This document shows, in pieces, positions 1 through 3,828 of a stretch of 8,980 bases of DNA. The notes beneath the pieces are model-generated. The model had not been told where the DNA came from. It did no database searches and was given only the letters and a program-made list of their open reading frames with translations. Source of the DNA: an uncultured Planctomycetota bacterium (lineage in GTDB: Bacteria; Planctomycetota; Phycisphaerae; Sedimentisphaerales; Anaerobacaceae); NCBI GenBank assembly GCA_903927855.1, contig CAIYOL010000316.1, positions 1 through 8,980 of the forward strand. Direction: 5' to 3'. Position numbers and translations under genes: made by a program. Within the stretch, counting starts at the first letter, position 1. Each line of letters begins with the position of its first letter.

Positions 1-6
1 AAGTAA

Positions 7-1056
7 TTAAATTATCAGCATTGCGTCGCCGTAGGAGTAAAAACGGTATCGTTGCTCAACGGCATGCTGATACGCGGTTAGTATATTTTCCAGACCCGAA
101 AAGGCCGCCGCAAGCGCAAGCAGCGTCGATTTTGGCAGATGAAAATTCGTTATCATCGCATCGACTGCTTTGAATTTATAACCGGGCTTGATGAACAAGC
201 TCGTTGCGCCTGCGGCGGCCTTGATTTTTGACCCGCTCGCAATTGTTTCCAGAACTCGCACAGAGGTTGTGCCTACGGCGACTATTCTTCCGCCTTTTTC
301 TTTTGTTGTATTTACCATTTGCACATTTTTCTCATCAATGCTGAATCGCTCCTGATGTATTTTATGCTCTTCGATATCGTCCGCGGTTATCGGCTTAAAT
401 GTCCCTTCCCCGACATGCAGTGTTATATATGCAAAGCAAACACCCGCCTCTTTTAGTTGCTCGATTAGCTGCTCCGTAAAATGCAGCCCTGCTGTCGGCG
501 CCGCAACGGAACCTCTATGTCGCGCATAAACCGTTTGGTACCTAAGTTTATCTGTCGCTGCCTGGCTGAGGTCGTCGCTACGCTTGATATACGGCGGTAG
601 TGGCGGAAAACCAATTTTTTCGAGGACAGTTTCGGCGTTTGCATCCGTCTTTATCTTCAGCAGGCATTTGCCCTCACCCGTTTTGTCGAGTATTTCTGCT
701 TCACAAAAATCGTTTTTCGTTTTGTCTTTTAGATAAATAATTTCACCCTGCCTTACTTTGCGGACACCTTTCAGCATTACTTCCCACACGCCGGGGTTAT
801 TCTCATTTAAGAATAACGCTTCGAGTTTGCCCCCGCTGCCGCGCTGGCCGAAAAACCTCGCAGGCAAAACCTTTGTATCATTAAGCACAAGGCAGTCCCC
901 GCTTGCTAAAAAATCGCCTATTTTGCTGAAAGTACTGTCCGTAAGCTCTCCGCCGGAGCGATTTAAAACCAGCAGTTTCGAATCACTTCGAACGCCCATC
1001 GGCTGCTGGGCAATCAATTCGGCCGGCAGGTAATAATTCAGTTCATCTGTCTTCAT
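7..1056 (-). CDS. queA: S-adenosylmethionine:tRNA ribosyltransferase-isomerase
   Basis: This enzyme transfers and isomerises the ribosyl part of S-adenosylmethionine onto preQ1 at the wobble base of tRNA, giving epoxyqueuosine, the penultimate step of queuosine synthesis in the cytoplasm. The 349-residue length is normal for the family. Family hallmarks are visible in order: the N-terminal YYLPAELIAQQP segment (8-19), LNDTKVLPAR (58-67), GSVAAPTAGLHFT (182-194), VGTTSVRVLE (261-270), TNFHLPKSTLL (303-313) and the C-terminal YRFYSYGDAMLI (337-348). The start is an ATG with no clear Shine-Dalgarno sequence, and its first two bases lie in a six-base-pair inverted repeat (1055-1069). No in-frame alternative fits the family N-terminus better. 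It is transcribed away from the small gene at 1236. No other queuosine gene is visible here. The identification is firm. Confidence 0.97.
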   Translation of the reverse strand: MKTDELNYYLPAELIAQQPMGVRSDSKLLVLNRSGGELTDSTFSKIGDFLASGDCLVLNDTKVLPARFFGQRGSGGKLEALFLNENNPGVWEVMLKGVRKVRQGEIIYLKDKTKNDFCEAEILDKTGEGKCLLKIKTDANAETVLEKIGFPPLPPYIKRSDDLSQAATDKLRYQTVYARHRGSVAAPTAGLHFTEQLIEQLKEAGVCFAYITLHVGEGTFKPITADDIEEHKIHQERFSIDEKNVQMVNTTKEKGGRIVAVGTTSVRVLETIASGSKIKAAAGATSLFIKPGYKFKAVDAMITNFHLPKSTLLALAAAFSGLENILTAYQHAVEQRYRFYSYGDAMLII

Positions 1057-1126
1057 AACCGAAGGTTATCAGACCGTTGGCAAAATGACAAAAAAAATTC
1101 AATCAAATCATAAGTCGATTCGTATA

Positions 1127-1156
1127 TTTATATAGAAGTGCTTGGATTTCGTGCAA
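1127..1156 (-). promoter_or_regulatory. possible queA promoter in AT-rich divergent spacer
   Basis: Read on the minus strand, a TTGCAC hexamer (1151-1156) is followed after 16 to 18 bases by TATATA/TATAAA (1127-1134). This would place the transcript start about 60 bases before the queA ATG. The -35 match is only partial. The tract 1080-1140 is clearly richer in A and T than the flanking genes and may also hold the promoter of the plus-strand gene at 1236, for which I could not pick a convincing hexamer pair. Confidence 0.25.
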
Positions 1157-1235
1157 AAGTGGCCCCGCATTATTGACGATACTGATAACAGCGAATCCAA
1201 ACCCTAAGAAGACGGTTTTTCAGGAGGTTGGGCCA

Positions 1236-1433
1236 ATGGCTTCAGAAAAACATTTTGAACAAACGGCAACTTCAATTGCCTCATTAGGCAGGGATGAGCT
1301 TAAAAGACGAATCAGAAATTTCGAAGGCCGATTTAAGCTGGATTTTACCGACGGCTACCTCGACAATCTCGGCGTTGACAGATTAAGACATATCCTTTTG
1401 GCCGCCTTGATAAACGCAAAGCCGGGTGATTAA
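1236..1433 (+). CDS. small hypothetical protein, 65 residues
   Basis: I do not recognise this protein. The reading frame is open from an ATG at 1173, but the ATG at 1236 is the better start: a GGAGG Shine-Dalgarno (1223-1227) lies eight bases upstream of it, while 1173 has none. The product (MASEKHFEQ...) is soluble, charged and probably mostly helical. It has an RDELKRRIRNFEGRFKLDF segment (residues 19-37) rich in basic and aromatic residues, and ends in a hydrophobic helix (DRLRHILLAALI, about 48-59). It has no signal peptide, membrane helix or cysteines. It stands alone between queA (divergent) and the tRNA-Phe gene (opposite strand), and a nested inverted repeat and a hairpin terminator follow. 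The strong ribosome binding site and protein-like composition suggest a real gene. A small regulatory or nucleic-acid-associated protein is possible, but that is only a guess. Confidence 0.65.
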   Translation: MASEKHFEQTATSIASLGRDELKRRIRNFEGRFKLDFTDGYLDNLGVDRLRHILLAALINAKPGD

Positions 1434-1437
1434 AGTC

Positions 1438-1503
1438 TCGGCACGATAGTTGCGTCTAATCCGCTTAAAGAGACAGTCGCAATTACCCGTTGGCAGGTGC
1501 CGA
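1438..1503. repeat. nested inverted repeat downstream of the small gene
   Basis: The outer arms TCGGCAC (1438-1444) and GTGCCGA (1497-1503) are perfectly complementary. Inner arms AGTTGCG (1448-1454) and CGCAATT (1478-1484) pair with one G-U wobble on the plus strand. The element starts four bases after the stop codon of the small gene. It has no T-tract, so it is not an ordinary terminator. It could be a 3' structural element of the small-gene mRNA or part of a small RNA. Confidence 0.4.
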
Positions 1504-1525
1504 TTGCCCTTCACCGTAAACCAAT

Positions 1526-1556
1526 AAAAAAAGCTGGAGTCTCCAAAGACTCCAGC
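1526..1556 (-). terminator. intrinsic terminator for minus-strand transcription
   Basis: The arms GCTGGAGTCT (1533-1542) and AGACTCCAGC (1547-1556) form a perfect ten-pair stem with a CCAA loop. On the minus strand the stem is followed directly by seven T (complement of 1526-1532), the classic intrinsic terminator shape. The nearest upstream minus-strand gene is tRNA-Phe, whose 3' end is 270 bases away. A longer alternative pairing, AAAAGCTG (1529-1536) with CAGCTTTT (1567-1574), could let it also work weakly for plus-strand transcripts from the small gene at 1236. Confidence 0.75.
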
Positions 1557-1825
1557 CTCTGTGAGGCAGCTTTTCATTTAGAGAATGTAGAACAAACTTA
1601 TAAAAATCTACGCCGCCTCAGCAAGCCAAGATGCATTAAGAAGAAAAGAACTATATATCTTATTACACCATTTATTATAACTTTCCAGCGGGTTTTTGCA
1701 AGTGTTTTTTGCCAAAATTCCTCGATTTTATAAGAATTTTTCTGCTTATCTACCCACTTTTCAGCCCTGCCAAGGCCAATTTTGACCCAAGTCGCCTGGC
1801 AAATTCCCGGTCTTGTAACTTGCAA
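1557..1825. other. AT-rich spacer between terminator and tRNA-Phe
   Basis: I see no convincing gene here. Reading frames on both strands run into the tRNA gene and have no ribosome binding site. The tract is rich in A and T and would be the long 3' trailer of the tRNA-Phe precursor if transcription ends at the hairpin near 1540. Confidence 0.5.
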
Positions 1826-1898
1826 TGGGCAGGGGCGGAGTTGAACCGCCGACACACGGATTTTCAGTCCGTTGCTCGACCAGCTGAGCTACCTACCC
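1826..1898 (-). tRNA. tRNA-Phe (anticodon GAA)
   Basis: On the minus strand a complete 73-base cloverleaf folds. The acceptor stem GGGTAGG pairs with CCTGCCC (one G-U pair). The D stem is GCTC/GAGC. The anticodon stem ACGGA/TCCGT holds the loop CTGAAAA with anticodon GAA, and the T stem GGCGG/CCGCC has a standard TTCAACT loop. The discriminator base is A and the CCA end is not encoded (the next bases read TTG), so it must be added by the CCA-adding enzyme. The D loop has C where A is usual just before the second D-stem strand. No direct repeat or integrase suggests use as an attachment site. Confidence 0.96.
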
Positions 1899-1909
1899 GA
1901 TTACATCTG

Positions 1910-1937
1910 AATTTAGCATAAAAAACTGATACTGCAA
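1910..1937 (-). promoter_or_regulatory. possible tRNA-Phe promoter
   Basis: On the minus strand TTGCAG (1932-1937) and TAAATT (1910-1915) are 16 bases apart and end 11 bases before the tRNA 5' end. Both hexamers are only partial matches to sigma-70 consensus. The tRNA could instead be read through from the GAF-protein gene, whose stop codon is 87 bases upstream with no terminator hairpin between them. Confidence 0.3.
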
Positions 1938-1985
1938 GAAAATTAGAGGTGAACTGCTGGAAAGCCAACTGTCTCCGGCGAAATT

Positions 1986-2615
1986 TTACCCGGCTGATTG
2001 GCAAAGCACCCGGCAGGAGGCAATCGCTCGGGATAGTCCCGGCGATATTGCTGCTATGTTGTTTAGCTCGCCGGCGGTTAATTTGTTCTGCGCCGAGCGA
2101 TAAATCAGTATAAAGCCAAGAGACGGACCGGGCTGGCTGAGGGGAATTGTAGCAGCTGAGATTTCATTTAGCCGAGTCAGGTTGCCCTGCAGCCCCATTG
2201 CAAACATATCATCGAGAGTGCATACCTTGTTTGACTTGCAGATGTTATCCACCGCCTCGGGCGTGAAACAATTCTCCAGCCCCTGTTTCTCCAGCAGTAT
2301 TGGCTGGGTGCTCTCGAATATATGCAGCTCGAATTTGTCCCCTTGACGCAGGAAGAAAGCAACATTTGCATCGGCAGTTTCGTCTTTGATGAGTTTGCTG
2401 GCGAGCAGGATTAGGCTGCTCAGTTCGGTTATCCCGGCGATTGTCTCGTAGAAATTCGCCGTAAAGCTGATGGTGTCCAATCTTTTGATAAAGTCTCTCT
2501 GGGCTGCAATCAGGTCGTTGCAGAGTATATCTGTTTTCTTCGTCTGCTTTTTGCGCTCTTTATTGAGTTTGCTGATAAGCAGGCGCAATCTTCTGTATCG
2601 TTGTTTGGGGTCCAC
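1986..2615 (-). CDS. coiled-coil plus GAF-domain protein, GTG start
   Basis: This 209-residue soluble protein has a strongly charged N-terminal helix (about 1-50, rich in K, R, E and L, probably a coiled coil). A single GAF-like sensor fold follows (about 55-205), with alternating strands such as ANVAFFLRQGDKFELHIF (83-100) and the late strand LGFILIYRS (166-174). There is no kinase, cyclase or DNA-binding output domain, so it probably acts through a partner protein. The start is GTG at 2613-2615, supported by an AGGAGG Shine-Dalgarno (complement of 2625-2630) nine bases upstream. It is divergent from the HTH-receiver regulator across a 589-base spacer, so the two may share a circuit, but this is inference. 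Ligand-contact residues cannot be assigned by eye, and the GAF call rests on fold pattern rather than a signature motif. Confidence 0.75.
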   Translation of the reverse strand: MDPKQRYRRLRLLISKLNKERKKQTKKTDILCNDLIAAQRDFIKRLDTISFTANFYETIAGITELSSLILLASKLIKDETADANVAFFLRQGDKFELHIFESTQPILLEKQGLENCFTPEAVDNICKSNKVCTLDDMFAMGLQGNLTRLNEISAATIPLSQPGPSLGFILIYRSAQNKLTAGELNNIAAISPGLSRAIASCRVLCQSAG

Positions 2616-2647
2616 TAATCAGACCCTCCTTCCCAATAGTTAAATTT

Positions 2648-2671
2648 ATTGTAGCCTCTGAATTTAAATTC
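2648..2671 (-). promoter_or_regulatory. possible promoter and palindromic operator of the GAF gene
   Basis: On the minus strand a TACAAT hexamer (2648-2653, five of six consensus bases) lies about 33 bases before the GTG start, which fits a short leader carrying the AGGAGG site. Six bases further upstream, in the spacer region of such a promoter, is a perfect 12-base palindrome, GAATTTAAATTC (2660-2671). No good -35 hexamer is seen, which would be consistent with activator dependence, though chance is possible in AT-rich DNA. Confidence 0.3.
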
Positions 2672-2702
2672 GGCTTAATAAAAGGCCGTCTTTAAGAACA
2701 AA

Positions 2703-2820
2703 GAGCCGCTTAAAAGCCCGCTGTCACGTAGCCCTATAAGCAGTCGGTTATCTGTTTCAGGGCGGTTACGGCTATTAAAGCTCAGCCGCTGATAAAGCGT
2801 GCGCGCTTCGATTTGTTTTT
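2703..2820 (+). ncRNA. candidate structured RNA with weak terminator
   Basis: Read on the plus strand, CGTA (2727-2730) pairs with TACG (2767-2770) and stacks on GCCCT (2731-2735) paired with AGGGC (2759-2763), with a three-base bulge between. A flanking helix GAGC/GCTC (2703-2706 with 2780-2783) could close a multibranch fold. It ends with a short hairpin, AAGCG (2795-2799) with CGCTT (2804-2808), followed by a T-rich run (2811-2820). This is the layout of a leader RNA or small RNA. It matches no riboswitch class that I know, and no promoter was assigned. Confidence 0.2.
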
Positions 2821-3106
2821 ATTCTCGGACTTATATCTGCGGTATGGCCGCCCGAAGAAAATGTGATGCGCATAAAAAGGGAGACTTAGGCTTTTATATA
2901 TTGCTTTTCATCGCCCGTCTCCCATGTTGCGATGTTCCTTTATTGGCTTATCAGCCTTATTTGGTATAGGCGCAACCGCCTTCGCAACATATGTAATATA
3001 CCAGAAGACACAACATCCGTCAATAAAAAATAATGCCGATATGCCAACGGCTGATAATATATAAACTTCCACCGCCGGAAATCGGGTTTTTCAATACTTT
3101 TTATGC
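2821..3106. other. intergenic region with interlocking inverted repeats
   Basis: No gene with a ribosome binding site is visible. Several perfect inverted repeats are present: GGGAGAC/GTCTCCC (2879-2885 with 2917-2923), ATGTTGCG/CGCAACAT (2924-2931 with 2983-2990), TTATCAGCC/GGCTGATAA (2948-2956 with 3049-3057), GGTATA/TATACC (2963-2968 with 2997-3002) and the local hairpin AGGCG/CGCCT. Some of these cross each other, so they cannot all form at once. Confidence 0.35.
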
Positions 3107-3136
3107 TTGACAAACACATGGCCCGATAGTTAAACT
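3107..3136 (+). promoter_or_regulatory. candidate sigma-70-type promoter of the regulator/kinase pair
   Basis: A perfect -35 hexamer TTGACA (3107-3112) is followed after 18 bases by TAAACT (3131-3136), which matches four of six -10 bases. It would start a leader of roughly 60 bases before the regulator ATG at 3205. A TGGCCCG motif at 3119 resembles the -24 half of a sigma-54 site but lacks the essential GC at -12. Confidence 0.4.
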
Positions 3137-3165
3137 GGGGTAACAAGGCAATTTAGGAAGGTTTT

Positions 3166-3186
3166 ATGCCGGAAGAGTTTGGTTAA
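3166..3186 (+). CDS. possible six-residue leader peptide (MPEEFG)
   Basis: In the presumed leader of the response-regulator mRNA, an ATG at 3166 opens a frame of six codons ending in TAA at 3184-3186. An AGGAAGG sequence (3155-3161) lies four bases upstream and could serve as a ribosome binding site, although the spacing is short. The frame ends 18 bases before the regulator ATG, just ahead of its own GGAGGAG site. If translated it could couple ribosome traffic to the regulator start. It may equally be chance. Confidence 0.25.
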   Translation: MPEEFG

Positions 3187-3204
3187 AAAAGAGGAGGAGA
3201 TAAA

Positions 3205-3777
3205 ATGAAGGAGAAGGAGCTATTTACAACCGGCGACGTTGCCGACATTTGTAGAATAAGCCAGCAGACAGTCATCAGGTGTTTTGATGCTGGCAAAATC
3301 GAGGGTTTTCGCGTCCCAGGCTCAAAATTCCGCAGGATTCCACGCCAGAAGCTCATCAAATTTATGAAGGAAAACGATATTCCCCTCGAAAATCTCGAGT
3401 CTGGCAAAAAGAAAATTCTTATCGTTGATGATGACACCGAAATCATCGAGCTTATAGTCGACGTTCTTGTCCGGGACGGCAGATTCGAAACAAAAACCGC
3501 ATCCAGCGGCTACGAAGCGGGAATATCGACACAACTGTTTCGCCCCGACCTGATACTGCTCGATTATATGCTCCCGGATATCAACGGCAATGTTGTCTGC
3601 CAGACGATAAGAAAAAATCCCGAATTCGAAAACATCAAGATTATTATCGTAAGCGGCGTTGTAAAACGAGATGAAATCGACCAGTTATTAAAATCCGGTG
3701 CCGAAGACTTCATAAAAAAACCGTTTAATATCGATGAGCTTACCGGCAAAATCTCTACCGTCTTACAGATGAAATAG
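3205..3777 (+). CDS. response regulator with N-terminal excisionase-like HTH
   Basis: This is a 190-residue cytoplasmic DNA-binding response regulator. Residues 5-58 form a MerR/excisionase-type helix-turn-helix (FTTGDVADICRISQQTVIRCFDAGKIEGFRVPGSKFRRIPR pattern). After a short linker, a receiver domain runs from about 69 to 190. The receiver keeps the acidic pocket (D75-D77 in ILIVDDDTE), the phospho-acceptor D120 (LILLDYMLPD), the hydroxyl residue S150 and K172 in KKPF, so it should be phosphorylatable. The DNA-binding part comes before the receiver, the reverse of OmpR- or NarL-type regulators. The ATG at 3205 follows a strong GGAGGAG site (3192-3198). The kinase gene begins 51 bases downstream on the same strand and is the natural candidate phosphodonor. 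Targets are unknown; autoregulation through the long divergent spacer is plausible but not shown. Confidence 0.92.
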   Translation: MKEKELFTTGDVADICRISQQTVIRCFDAGKIEGFRVPGSKFRRIPRQKLIKFMKENDIPLENLESGKKKILIVDDDTEIIELIVDVLVRDGRFETKTASSGYEAGISTQLFRPDLILLDYMLPDINGNVVCQTIRKNPEFENIKIIIVSGVVKRDEIDQLLKSGAEDFIKKPFNIDELTGKISTVLQMK

Positions 3778-3828
3778 TCAATGACAATCGCAGGTTAGCT
3801 GCTGAAAGTAAATACGAGGATGTAACTA

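Noticed and set aside
1826..1898. tRNA-Phe as an integration site for a mobile element
   Set aside because: No integrase, no direct repeat of the tRNA 3' end and no cargo-like genes are visible.
1598..1921. Reading frames on both strands crossing the tRNA-Phe gene
   Set aside because: They translate tRNA sequence, have no ribosome binding site, and the tRNA cloverleaf fully explains the conserved part.
2932..3033. A 33-codon plus-strand frame beginning MFLYWLISLIWYRR, resembling a tiny membrane peptide
   Set aside because: There is no Shine-Dalgarno before it, and it overlaps the crossing inverted repeats. It is too short to support by composition alone.
3059..3096. A possible terminator (TTCC/GGAA hairpin followed by T-rich sequence)
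   Set aside because: The stem is only four pairs and the T run starts several bases after it.
3119..3135. A sigma-54-like site before the response regulator
   Set aside because: TGGCCCG fits the -24 half, but the -12 half reads TTAAA and lacks the essential GC.
2940..3146. A 68-codon minus-strand frame in the divergent spacer
   Set aside because: It has no ribosome binding site, its composition is not protein-like, and it runs across the likely promoter at 3107-3136.
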